From contig JAENYO010000002.1 of NCBI GenBank assembly GCA_016841745.1, positions 310,001-374,000 of the forward strand: a DNA stretch of 64,000 nt, given 5' to 3'. This stretch comes from Acetomicrobium hydrogeniformans. Its GTDB lineage: Bacteria; Synergistota; Synergistia; Synergistales; JAFGMB01. The position numbers were made by a program, and so were the translations under genes. The notes under the pieces were generated by a model. That model was given only the letters and a program-made list of their open reading frames with translations. It was not told where the DNA came from and searched no databases. Positions 17,251-24,825 of this stretch are shown here, one piece after another. Positions within the stretch are counted from its first letter, which is position 1. Every line of letters begins with the position of its first letter.

Positions 17251-17321
17251 TATCTATGTGTGTCACTCATAAAAGCAGCCCTGGATATCCGGGCGTACTG
17301 ACAAGAAGAAAAATCACAAGG

Positions 17322-17879
17322 TCAGTTTCTGGGTCCGCCGCCAGGGCCTCCTCTTTGTCCCATCTGGGCAAACATTTCTGCCCTGTTCTGAGCTATCCCG
17401 TCTGCGAGGTCGTCGTCCCACTGGCCGTTTTCAAACATGTCAAACAGGGCCTGATTTTCATTTTTCATCTTGCTGTCGCATGCATCTGGTCCTCCCTGAC
17501 CGCCTCGGGGACCCTGGTTTCCCCTCTGTTCCATGTTCTTTTTAACCTGGACCTTCTGGTCACTTGTCAGGACATTGTTCCATACTTCGAACTCAAGCCT
17601 GAGCATATCCTTGTGATAGGACTGGATCTCGTCCTTGTCTCCGCTCTCCATGAGTTCTCTCATGTCCTTCATTCTGTTTCCCATGATCTCTTCAGATATT
17701 TCCTTTATCTCTGACTTCTGGTCGTTAGTAAGGTTGATTCCTTCCAGTGATCGGGGAAAACCTTCTTCCCCCCGGTTTCCAGGGCCGGGTCTGCCTCCCT
17801 GGGCAAAGCTGGCGGAAATACCTGCCAGAAGAAATGTTGCCAACAGAAATAGTACTGCCACTTTTTTTGTACTGTTCAT
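17322..17879 (-). CDS. Periplasmic Spy/CpxP-family protein
   Basis: 185 residues with a signal peptide ending near SASFA (residue 26). Two LTxxQ-type motifs are present (LTNDQKSEIKEI at about 51-62 and LTSDQKVQVKKNM at about 104-116) in an all-helical middle, flanked by Gly/Arg/Pro-rich ends (GGRPGPGNRG, GQRGGPGGGPRN). In enterobacteria Spy and CpxP are chaperones or stress sensors of the envelope, induced by metals and misfolding. Five phased TTAAG-like units lie about 90 bases upstream (17971-18016). The next gene downstream in the same direction is the multicopper oxidase, after a terminator, so the two are probably a functional neighbourhood rather than one transcript. Confidence 0.85.
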   Translation of the reverse strand: MNSTKKVAVLFLLATFLLAGISASFAQGGRPGPGNRGEEGFPRSLEGINLTNDQKSEIKEISEEIMGNRMKDMRELMESGDKDEIQSYHKDMLRLEFEVWNNVLTSDQKVQVKKNMEQRGNQGPRGGQGGPDACDSKMKNENQALFDMFENGQWDDDLADGIAQNRAEMFAQMGQRGGPGGGPRN

Positions 17880-17970
17880 AGTTGTGATGTCCTCCTGTAT
17901 AGATCATATTCATGGCCTGTACTTACTGGACCATGGATAAAAGTCTACAGAGAAATCTGTTTATTGGGGG

Positions 17971-18016
17971 TTAAGGAATGTTTGGAAATGTTAAGAAGAG
18001 TTAAGAAGAATTAAGG
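17971..18016. promoter_or_regulatory. Five phased 10-bp direct repeats (TTAAG-like), candidate response-regulator operator
   Basis: Starting at 17971, 17981, 17991, 18001 and 18011 are TTAAGG, TTTGGA, TTAAGA, TTAAGA and TTAAGG, exactly ten bases apart, one helical turn. Read toward the Spy-like gene they are CTTAAY units. Phased direct repeats are typical of OmpR/PhoB-type response regulators. The array ends about 92 bases from the start codon. No regulator gene is in the window. Confidence 0.65.
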
Positions 18017-18153
18017 TCTCTGCTGGGGGAGATATTTTTGATTACTGGATCGAAAGCCATGGTTTCAGGTCGCGTCCGATTCGATGAAGACCTGTTTTAC
18101 TTTTGGAGAGGATAAGGGCTGGCACGCAGCAGAAACCCTACCTCACGGGAAAT

Positions 18154-18212
18154 GGGGTAGGGTTTTGCATGCACGGTTGTGTAGTATTATTCATGGAGCT
18201 GAACATACCTTG
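18154..18212 (+). repeat. Type B dispersed repeat beside HD gene 3
   Basis: GGGGTAGGGTTTTGCATGCA then CGGTTGTGTAGTATTATTCA then TGGAGCTGAACATACC. It is preceded by CCCTACC-GGGTAGGG, which can form a small hairpin. It lies about 115 bases beyond the 3' end of HD gene 3. The rest of 18017-18328 shows no gene. Confidence 0.75.
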
Positions 18213-18328
18213 ATAAAAGACGACCCTAAGCTCATTTGGTGTAATATTGACCTTGCTTTTAGTCCAAAATCAAAAATCGCCAATAGTCTATCAGAATAGC
18301 CAGGGTCTAATCCGAAGTCTTTAGGATT

Positions 18329-18817
18329 CTATTGGTTTTCATACATTTTCTTAATGATCTTTTTTCCTGATTCCGTTTTAAAATGTTTATTAACAAAATC
18401 AATAACCGTATTTTTATCCATGTCTTTTTCCGATGCATTGACAATAAAATCTGCTTTCACCAGTATCTGAAAATCCATACCATCAATATGTTCAAAACTG
18501 TGATGATGGCCTATGATGAAACAGACTCTGTCAATTATGTCTTCACTAATTTGTAATGTCCCCAGGATATTTCTGGCTATAGGCGGGCCTTCAATTTCCT
18601 GGCATTTCCACGATGAATTATTATACTTACGCTCGCATTCTTTTATTCCTATATCATGGAGTATTGCTGAAATAGATATGATCTCCCCGGTCCCGGGATC
18701 AACTGCTTCGAGTTCGGCTATGGCATTGGCGTAACCGTAAACCTTCACCGCATGGTCTATTCTCTTTTTGTCATTTTCAAATATTTCGATCATTTCCGCT
18801 ATTGGTAGTGGAAACAT
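18329..18817 (-). CDS. HD-domain phosphohydrolase, intact copy
   Basis: 162 residues starting MFPLPIAEMIEIFEN, with TAGGAAGTAAGC before the ATG. Domain landmarks are the same as in the 8338-8817 copy: H25 in KRIDHAVKV, HDIGIKECERKYNN near residue 58, IIGHHHSFEHIDGMDF and a conserved ADFIVN. It is about 80 percent identical to that copy by eye. In the region of the 1968 pseudogene it is nearly identical at DNA level, so the pseudogene derives from this copy or was converted by it. The predicted activity is metal-dependent phosphate-ester hydrolysis; the substrate is unknown. Confidence 0.85.
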   Translation of the reverse strand: MFPLPIAEMIEIFENDKKRIDHAVKVYGYANAIAELEAVDPGTGEIISISAILHDIGIKECERKYNNSSWKCQEIEGPPIARNILGTLQISEDIIDRVCFIIGHHHSFEHIDGMDFQILVKADFIVNASEKDMDKNTVIDFVNKHFKTESGKKIIKKMYENQ

Positions 18818-19007
18818 GCTTACTTCCTACTTATTCAATCTATTTCAATCTATTTTGATTTGGTGTATTTTCGGGGAGTTTCAGTTTTCTTCACTTTTAC
18901 GCCAAACGTTTTTTCTATCTCTCTTGTATCGATTTCAATTGAATATAGCCCAAGGCAGGAATAAAACAAACTTTTTATCCTTGATTCAGCTCCTCCTGTT
19001 TAAATCG

Positions 19008-19047
19008 AAAGGCCTCTCCCCCAAGTGCAGTGGGGCAGAGGCCTTTT
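19008..19047. terminator. Terminator of the 19070-21454 gene
   Basis: Arms AAAGGCCTCTCCCC and GGGGCAGAGGCCTTTT (one mismatch). It is T-rich on the plus side and is preceded by A-rich sequence, so it can act in both directions. It lies 23 bases after the minus-strand stop. The DNA to its left (18840-18990) is the conserved upstream block of HD gene 3. Confidence 0.85.
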
Positions 19048-19069
19048 CACTTATACTTAAAGGTGGTTC

Positions 19070-21454
19070 TTATCTCTTCCTGAGCATCATGATCAATGGT
19101 ATGAGTATCATCCAGAGAATCATTCTCAGACTGGCAATGCTACATCCACCACCACCTGCACCGGCTGAGGGTTCTGGTTCAAGCACCGGATCTTCAGGGA
19201 TGCCAGGCTCTGATGAAGTATCCCTGTTCAGGATCTCAGGATCCAGGGTGGATGCCATCATGGAGTCCCAAGCCTCTTCTGGAATCTGGGCAAAAACGGA
19301 CCATTTCCCATTAGTTCCCTTTGTCCAGGTTAAAGATATCAGGATCCATTTCGTGCCATCATGCCACCAGAGGTCCGGCCTCTCTTCTCTAAGCCAGGGA
19401 TAGTCTTCCTCATTGAGTGAAGAACTCAAGGAAAGATAGTCGATCTTTTCCGTACCCTCTGGAAGAAGGTAGAAGAAGATACTGTTATCAGACCATTCTG
19501 CACCTTCCTTCAGTAGAGAAGCCACCAATCCTGCTTCTGGTTCTATCATTGTGGCTGAGATCTGCCCATTATATTCTGCAGAACAGGGGGTCAGGCACAG
19601 TTTGTAGGGTATTCCTGTAGCACTTGGATAAAACCCCTCGATTATGGTATCCATGATACGGGGTTCCGGCCCTGAGGGAGGAGGAATGATAGGATCAGTA
19701 ATGATACGAGGATTGATGAGCCAGATCTGGCATCCCTGGAAGGCATTGGCCGTTCCCAGGAATATTCCTTCGGATGTAGAGATCATGGTCCGTCCGCCGT
19801 TGAACTCATCCCCTATAATGTCCATGGATTCGTTAAAGTACCCGAAGATCTCTCCAAAACCACCGTCCTGGGTAATGGGGATCCACTCAGTTCCGTTTTC
19901 CGTGAAGTAGAGGTCGAAACCCCCATGGTTGCTATTTACCAGATCAAAGAAAGTGATTATCCCATTCATAAGTTCCTCGTTCCCTCCCCCCATCATCTGG
20001 GGGATGGCCTCGAACATGCTTCTGGGGTCCACGGTTGAGACATAAAGCCTTCCTTCGTGGACACACCATCTCCACATGTATCTCTGGAAACTGAAGTTGG
20101 GGAAGTATTCACTTATCATAGACAGGGGTGGTAATTGACCGAATACTGAATGGAAGATCTGCATGACCTCGCAACGGGAAGGAGAGGGTGTTTCATACCA
20201 TCCTGCTCTCCAGTTGCCTATCCTGTAATTGAAATCTTTCAAGGGTGAAGACCTTCCTGGGTCACCCACCACCATTTCCCATTTGTCACTGGTGTCTGAC
20301 CTGTATATCTGGGGTGGGGTCCAGTTACAGAGCATGGTAATGAGACCTCCAAGCAGGTCTTCTATCCCACCTCCCGTGAAACCCTGTACCATCATCATCA
20401 TAATGTCATTCCAGTTTGAAAAGGTCCCTATGTACATTTGTCCGTTGAAGATTATGGGGCTTGCCGCAGCGTTTTCATAGTTACCAAGGCCAGCAGGATA
20501 TTTCCCCCCTGCGCTTTTCGTGACCACCTTATGCCAGCCGGGATCACAGGGGTTTTCTCCCTTGAACATCTGGAAACCGTTTATGGGGTCGGCAATGAAA
20601 ACGTAAAGATAACCGTTGAAACTAATCATGTCCCAAACGCCCGACCATCCCGGGAAGTAATCAATATCAGGAAAATCTGCAGGGGATCCCGCCTCTTCCC
20701 AGCCATTCCAGGAATCCATGTTCGAGTGATCCGAGGCCAGTACGTCCTGGGCCAGCGGATCGTCGCTCCTGTAGATATGTACCAGGGTGTTTCCGTAGGG
20801 AATGCCATTGGGATCAACCCCAAGGATATTTGCGCTGTCAGCTCCGACATAGATTCTGGAGTTGTGGATCGTAATCCCTCTAAGACCGGAACCGCTGGTG
20901 TTGGTCATGCGAAAGACTTCTTCCGGTGTAGTGGAACACCCCGTGAAACGCAGTATTCGTGAGTAGGGGCCGGTAAAGAAGGGATAAGATACCACGTAAA
21001 GAGCAGACTCATACACCTCCATGGCCCGATATCCCTTTTCCAGGGTCAGATCCTCACTGCCTACAGTGATCAGGGGAGACTCATAGACTAGTTCCCAGTC
21101 ACCCATGAGGTCCGTTTTGCCCCTCCTGTAGATCTTTCCCCGGTCATCAGACATGGGAGGAAACATTCCCGGAGGAAGTGAAAGGCCGCCTGGTCCTCCC
21201 GGTAGGCCCATGCTCATTTCTGCCATATAGTTTCTTACTGTCCCGACGTATATTTTGTCGTTATATTCTTTTTCACACCATGCATAGCTGTTCTCAGCAT
21301 CATTAACCAGTCCGTCTACTTCCATCGGATTTACAGGAAGGATCTGGTTGCCGCTAACCTTCTGAACGTCATGTACAACATCTGCTCCTGCTGAATAAGG
21401 TAAAAGGGAAAGAGTTAGTAAAAGGAGAAATCCTATCACTGCACTTTTTTTCAT
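19070..21454 (-). CDS. Large secreted protein with Synergist-CTERM tail
   Basis: 794 residues. A signal peptide (KKSAVIGFLLLLTLSLLP, cleavage near SAGA) follows an ATG preceded by GGGGGGGTAGAAACA. The mature part has repeated aromatic- and Gly-rich strands such as LYVVSYPFFTGPYSRILRFTG-like units, IYVGADSAN, MYIGTFSNW and LYVSTVDP, suggesting a multi-bladed beta-propeller reading; I do not recognise a named family. A C-terminal region (about 600-750) contains LPEGTEKIDYLSLSSS. The end is AGAGGGGCSIASL, a hydrophobic helix and MLRKR, the sorting tail. Likely surface-anchored; ligand or activity is unknown. It has its own terminator. Confidence 0.85.
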   Translation of the reverse strand: MKKSAVIGFLLLLTLSLLPYSAGADVVHDVQKVSGNQILPVNPMEVDGLVNDAENSYAWCEKEYNDKIYVGTVRNYMAEMSMGLPGGPGGLSLPPGMFPPMSDDRGKIYRRGKTDLMGDWELVYESPLITVGSEDLTLEKGYRAMEVYESALYVVSYPFFTGPYSRILRFTGCSTTPEEVFRMTNTSGSGLRGITIHNSRIYVGADSANILGVDPNGIPYGNTLVHIYRSDDPLAQDVLASDHSNMDSWNGWEEAGSPADFPDIDYFPGWSGVWDMISFNGYLYVFIADPINGFQMFKGENPCDPGWHKVVTKSAGGKYPAGLGNYENAAASPIIFNGQMYIGTFSNWNDIMMMMVQGFTGGGIEDLLGGLITMLCNWTPPQIYRSDTSDKWEMVVGDPGRSSPLKDFNYRIGNWRAGWYETPSPSRCEVMQIFHSVFGQLPPLSMISEYFPNFSFQRYMWRWCVHEGRLYVSTVDPRSMFEAIPQMMGGGNEELMNGIITFFDLVNSNHGGFDLYFTENGTEWIPITQDGGFGEIFGYFNESMDIIGDEFNGGRTMISTSEGIFLGTANAFQGCQIWLINPRIITDPIIPPPSGPEPRIMDTIIEGFYPSATGIPYKLCLTPCSAEYNGQISATMIEPEAGLVASLLKEGAEWSDNSIFFYLLPEGTEKIDYLSLSSSLNEEDYPWLREERPDLWWHDGTKWILISLTWTKGTNGKWSVFAQIPEEAWDSMMASTLDPEILNRDTSSEPGIPEDPVLEPEPSAGAGGGGCSIASLRMILWMILIPLIMMLRKR

Positions 21455-21899
21455 TTGTTTCTACCCCCCCTTGTTTTTTGGTAATACATCTTTTATTGAC
21501 ATCACATTTGCCGGTTTGAAGGCAAAAAAATGCCCTGCCAACTTTTATAGATATTTCTTTATTTTTTGAATTGAAGGAAAGACGGTCTGATTTTTGACAA
21601 TTAGAAGATTGTTTTGAGGAAATTAAGTACATATAAAAACTGGCGTAATGTCCAGGAGACACTGAAGAGTTATTCATCCTTCTAAGTATTAAGTTGAAGA
21701 AGTATTGTATTAACAATACATCATGAAATAGCATTTGTAAATCAACTAAGTAGGGGTTTGCTAATGAAAGTATATTAGCTTGCTTTCCTGGAATCATTCG
21801 GGCGGTAGAGCTGTGACAATACATGTAGGATATGAGAGGGCCAATCTGAATTTTTGTATGAAGAACCTCAGGTGTTCCGATTCTGGAGTTTCCATCAAA
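21455..21899. other. Spacer between two Synergist-CTERM genes
   Basis: AT-rich, with no repeat copy recognised. A 181-codon minus frame (21369-21914) overlaps the upstream gene's signal region and the terminator and has no protein-like features, so it is not called. The promoter of the 19070-21454 gene should lie at about 21460-21600. Confidence 0.5.
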
Positions 21900-21935
21900 A
21901 AAGGACTCCAGCAATTCTGCAGGCCGGAGTCCTTT
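21900..21935 (-). terminator. Terminator of the 21977-23335 gene
   Basis: Arms AAAGGACTCCAGC and GCCGGAGTCCTTT. The minus transcript continues with TTTTTTGATGG. A diverged copy of this terminator and the preceding tail is at 4495-4621. Confidence 0.88.
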
Positions 21936-21976
21936 ATCGGTTTTTGTCTATTTACTGAGATCTACTGATCTATTCT

Positions 21977-23335
21977 TTACCTGGTTTTCCCTGACAGGAA
22001 CATGAGGGGTATCATCAGGAGCAGGCCTGTCAGAGGCAGGAATGAGATATTGCATCCACCGCCGCTTGAAGTGGCAGGATCATCATCATCCCCGGCCGTT
22101 TCCATTTCAAAGGCTCCGATGTCATAGCCGCTTCCCTGTGGTCTTGTAACTCCGCGCTGGTCTGTATCAGGTGCTCCAATGTCATTTCCTGTATCTATTG
22201 CAGAACTGCCTTCTCCCAGGGCACAGGTCCTGGTGGGGCCGCTGTTATCCTCTAAAGGCTGCAGTATGGGATCTTCCGAGGTGACATATCCCGAAATTAC
22301 GGTACCGGCACCATAATCATTGCTCTGGACGACACAGTAGTCAATAATCGGTGCGCTGGCATGGTTGGATATTTCACCGCCTTCATTATCCCAGAAAATG
22401 CAGTTCGTAACTCCAGGATTGGAACCATTATCGCTATACATTCCACCACCCAGAAATGATGTGTTGGAGGATAAAGTACAGTTCATTACAGTGGGGCTTG
22501 AATTGTAGCCGTTATAAATTCCGCTTCCATAATATGCAGTGTTCGAAGTGAAAGTGCAGTTTGTCACTGTGGGACTGGAATGATCATAGTTGTAGATTCC
22601 GCCGCCATCATTATCATTATTCGCACTGTTATTGCTGAAAGTACAGTTTGTCACTGTGGGACTGGAATACTCATAATTGTGCATTCCACCACCATCATTA
22701 TTGGCACTGTTATCGCTGTAAGTGCAGTTTGTCACGGTGGGGCTGGATAAGTAATTGTACATTCCGCCGCCATCCATCGTTGCAGTGTTCGAAGAGAAAA
22801 TACAGTTCATCACAGTGGGGTTGCAATCCTCGTTGTACATTCCACCGCCAGCAGTTGCAGTGTTCGAGGAGAAGGTGCAGTTGGTCACGGTAAGGTTATC
22901 TGTCCTGTTGAATATTCCACCACCCCCGCCCGCAGAGAGACTATTTCCGCTCACAATTGAAAGGCCTGATATATCCACAGACTCTGCGGTATCGATATAA
23001 AAAACCCTGCAGGTATCGTTACCACTTATAGCAAGCTGTTCTGCCCCGGACCCCTGGATGATCATGGAACTACTTATTTCCAGCTGGGAAGTTGTCAGCA
23101 CTATCGTTCCTGTAAGAAAATCATCAAAAGTAATCTCATCAGCGCCAGGATTGGAATTTGCATTAATAATGGCCTGTCTTAAAGAACCAGCTCCGCTGTC
23201 GTTCGTATTGCTAACTTGAAAAGTCGCGGCATAGCCTGGTATTCCCGAAAAACTGATAAATAAAGCGACTAAAATGATACAAAATCCGGAAAGAAAGGTG
23301 CGTCTGAAAACACTCTTGCTGCGAAAACTCTCCAT
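21977..23335 (-). CDS. Secreted beta-helix protein with choice-of-anchor domain and Synergist-CTERM tail
   Basis: 452 residues; GAGGAGGT lies before the ATG. After a signal peptide (cleavage near GYAA), the N-terminal FQVSNTNDSGAGSLRQAI matches the CSLREA-type start of bacterial surface beta-helix proteins. Residues about 135-330 are seven or more near-identical units of about 25 residues (SPTVTNCTFSNNSANNDGGG is one), coded by near-identical DNA of 70-78 bases, so the repeat number may vary between strains. SSAIDTGNDIGAPDTDQRGV and GYDIGAFE form the choice-of-anchor motif. The protein ends SSGGGCNISF, hydrophobic helix, SGKTR. Probably an adhesin-like surface protein. Confidence 0.9.
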   Translation of the reverse strand: MESFRSKSVFRRTFLSGFCIILVALFISFSGIPGYAATFQVSNTNDSGAGSLRQAIINANSNPGADEITFDDFLTGTIVLTTSQLEISSSMIIQGSGAEQLAISGNDTCRVFYIDTAESVDISGLSIVSGNSLSAGGGGGIFNRTDNLTVTNCTFSSNTATAGGGMYNEDCNPTVMNCIFSSNTATMDGGGMYNYLSSPTVTNCTYSDNSANNDGGGMHNYEYSSPTVTNCTFSNNSANNDNDGGGIYNYDHSSPTVTNCTFTSNTAYYGSGIYNGYNSSPTVMNCTLSSNTSFLGGGMYSDNGSNPGVTNCIFWDNEGGEISNHASAPIIDYCVVQSNDYGAGTVISGYVTSEDPILQPLEDNSGPTRTCALGEGSSAIDTGNDIGAPDTDQRGVTRPQGSGYDIGAFEMETAGDDDDPATSSGGGCNISFLPLTGLLLMIPLMFLSGKTR

Positions 23336-23789
23336 AGAAAAACCTCCTCAAAAGAAATGAAATTGCTTCATCCGATAAAACGACTCTAAGGGCGCTTTGC
23401 CTTTGTCCTGATGATGTATGAAGGAGATTAAACAAAGGTTTCATTCATGCTAGCATCAGTATGTGACATGTCAAGCTGATCCTAGAAGGAGTGGGTCAAT
23501 TATCCAGATAATGTCTTCACCCATCCCTACATCAGACTATTTCCAACCATGACCATGTCTATGGATAGGCCATGGAGAATGATGCAAAAGCGGGGTATTC
23601 TAATGGTTGAACAATTATTGATACCAGGATATGAATGAGGATAATTAAATGCAGGTATTTTAATTCTGCCTTCATCAAGATGATATTTGTGCTTTAATTA
23701 TTCCTTCCAGACAATCTCCTTCAGGCAGAACTGTTTTTACCATTGGAAATGCATATTTCAATTCATTTTTTTCGGGGAGGTTGTTTACC
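23336..23789. other. Divergent promoter region between two secreted-protein genes
   Basis: Upstream DNA for the minus-strand beta-helix gene and the plus-strand delta-60 gene. I see no repeat copy, hairpin or operator that stands out; a small GACATGTC palindrome at about 23465 is isolated. Confidence 0.5.
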
Positions 23790-24701
23790 ATGAAAAGAGG
23801 TATTGAACGTTCTTTGTGCAAATGTTGTTCCATGTTTGTAATTATGTCTCTTTTGTTGTGTTTTGTTTCTCTTGCGGATGCCTACGTATCCCTTGACCCG
23901 ACCTTTGGTAACGTTGGGCTGGTAGTAACTGATATCGCAGGAGATTTCGATGATGTCAATTCGATAACCGTAGACAGTCAGAACCGGATCGTTGCCGCGG
24001 GTTATACCAGGAACGGGACCAATTATGATTTTGCACTCTTTCGATATACCGCAAGTGGAGACCTGGACGATACTTTTGGAGCCGATGGTATCGTAAGTAT
24101 CGATATTTCAGGAAATTTCGATCAGGCTAATTCAGTGGCTATAGATGCTGACGGCAGGATAGTCGCAGCGGGATCTGCCAGAAACAATGATGGATATAGC
24201 TGTTTTGCCCTTGTCCGATACCTCGAAAATGGACAGCCTGACCTGAGTTTCGGAAATGACGGAATAGTGAGCACCGATATACTCTCGAATGACCTCTGTG
24301 AATCATGTGCCATTGACAGCGATGGCCGGATAGTGGTGGCCGGACAGGCTTCTGATATTTACGGTTACTTCGCTGTTGCCCGATACGAGGAAAGCGGGGA
24401 CCTGGACAGCACATTCGGTACCGATGGGATAGTCACTACCGATTTTGGCAGGAAACAGGACCATGCCTATTCATGTGCATTAGACAGCCAGGGGCGTATT
24501 GTAGTGGCCGGAATAGCTGCCAACTCGGAATTCAGATCCGATTTCGGTATCGCCCGTTACCTTGACAACGGAGATCTGGATGGCAGTTTTGGTAATGGAG
24601 GTAAGGTAACAACAGATTTTTCAGATAGCGTCGATTATGGCCATTCATGTGCTATAGACCGTACGGGCAGTATCATCCTTGCCGCCTCCGTTTTTTATTG
24701 A
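23790..24701 (+). CDS. Delta-60-repeat surface protein, truncated at its C-terminus by a type A repeat
   Basis: 303 residues from the ATG at 23790 (GGGGAGG ten bases upstream). After a signal peptide (cleavage near LADA) come five units of about 55-60 residues of the delta-60 repeat (units such as LDSTFGTDGIVTTDFG, then DSQGRIVVAG and ARYLDNGDLDGSFGNGGKV). The sixth unit stops abruptly after SIILAASVFY, at a TGA that lies inside the type A repeat at 24692-24750. No sorting tail is present, although the neighbouring secreted proteins have one. The natural gene was probably longer and the present product is a truncated secreted protein that may be released. Confidence 0.8.
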   Translation: MKRGIERSLCKCCSMFVIMSLLLCFVSLADAYVSLDPTFGNVGLVVTDIAGDFDDVNSITVDSQNRIVAAGYTRNGTNYDFALFRYTASGDLDDTFGADGIVSIDISGNFDQANSVAIDADGRIVAAGSARNNDGYSCFALVRYLENGQPDLSFGNDGIVSTDILSNDLCESCAIDSDGRIVVAGQASDIYGYFAVARYEESGDLDSTFGTDGIVTTDFGRKQDHAYSCALDSQGRIVVAGIAANSEFRSDFGIARYLDNGDLDGSFGNGGKVTTDFSDSVDYGHSCAIDRTGSIILAASVFY

Positions 24702-24750
24702 CATTCTCAATAATGGGGTCAGACCTTGATTTTAACCGTATGTATGCAAT
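24692..24750 (+). repeat. Type A dispersed repeat, copy 2, ending the delta-60 gene
   Basis: TTTTTATTGACATTCTCAAT then AATGGGGTCAGACCTTGATT then TTAACCGTATGTATGCAAT. It is almost identical to 29934-29991 over 58 bases. The leading ATTGACATTCTCAAT can form a small hairpin. It supplies the stop codon of the preceding gene. Confidence 0.92.
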
Positions 24751-24770
24751 GTTATGCATCTTGTCTATTG

Positions 24771-24801
24771 ATTTTACAAAATGTCTATCATTTCGTAAAA
24801 T
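24771..24801. promoter_or_regulatory. Palindrome upstream of the DUF4143 ATPase gene
   Basis: Arms ATTTTACAAAATG and CATTTCGTAAAAT pair with one mismatch around TCTAT. It lies 25 bases before the start codon, where a promoter would be. It could be an operator for self-control or an unrelated binding site. Confidence 0.6.
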
Positions 24802-24825
24802 AGTTTTACAGAATAATAGGAAGTG

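Noticed and set aside
16953-17270. 105-codon minus-strand frame
   Set aside because: It covers the Spy-gene terminator and a repeat-rich spacer, and shows no domain or start signal.
21369-21914. 181-codon minus-strand open frame
   Set aside because: It overlaps the signal region of the 19070-21454 gene and the terminator of the next gene, has no ribosome-binding site and no protein-like pattern.
22430-22890. CRISPR-like tandem repeats
   Set aside because: The units are in frame, code for beta-helix rungs and are not separated by unique spacers.
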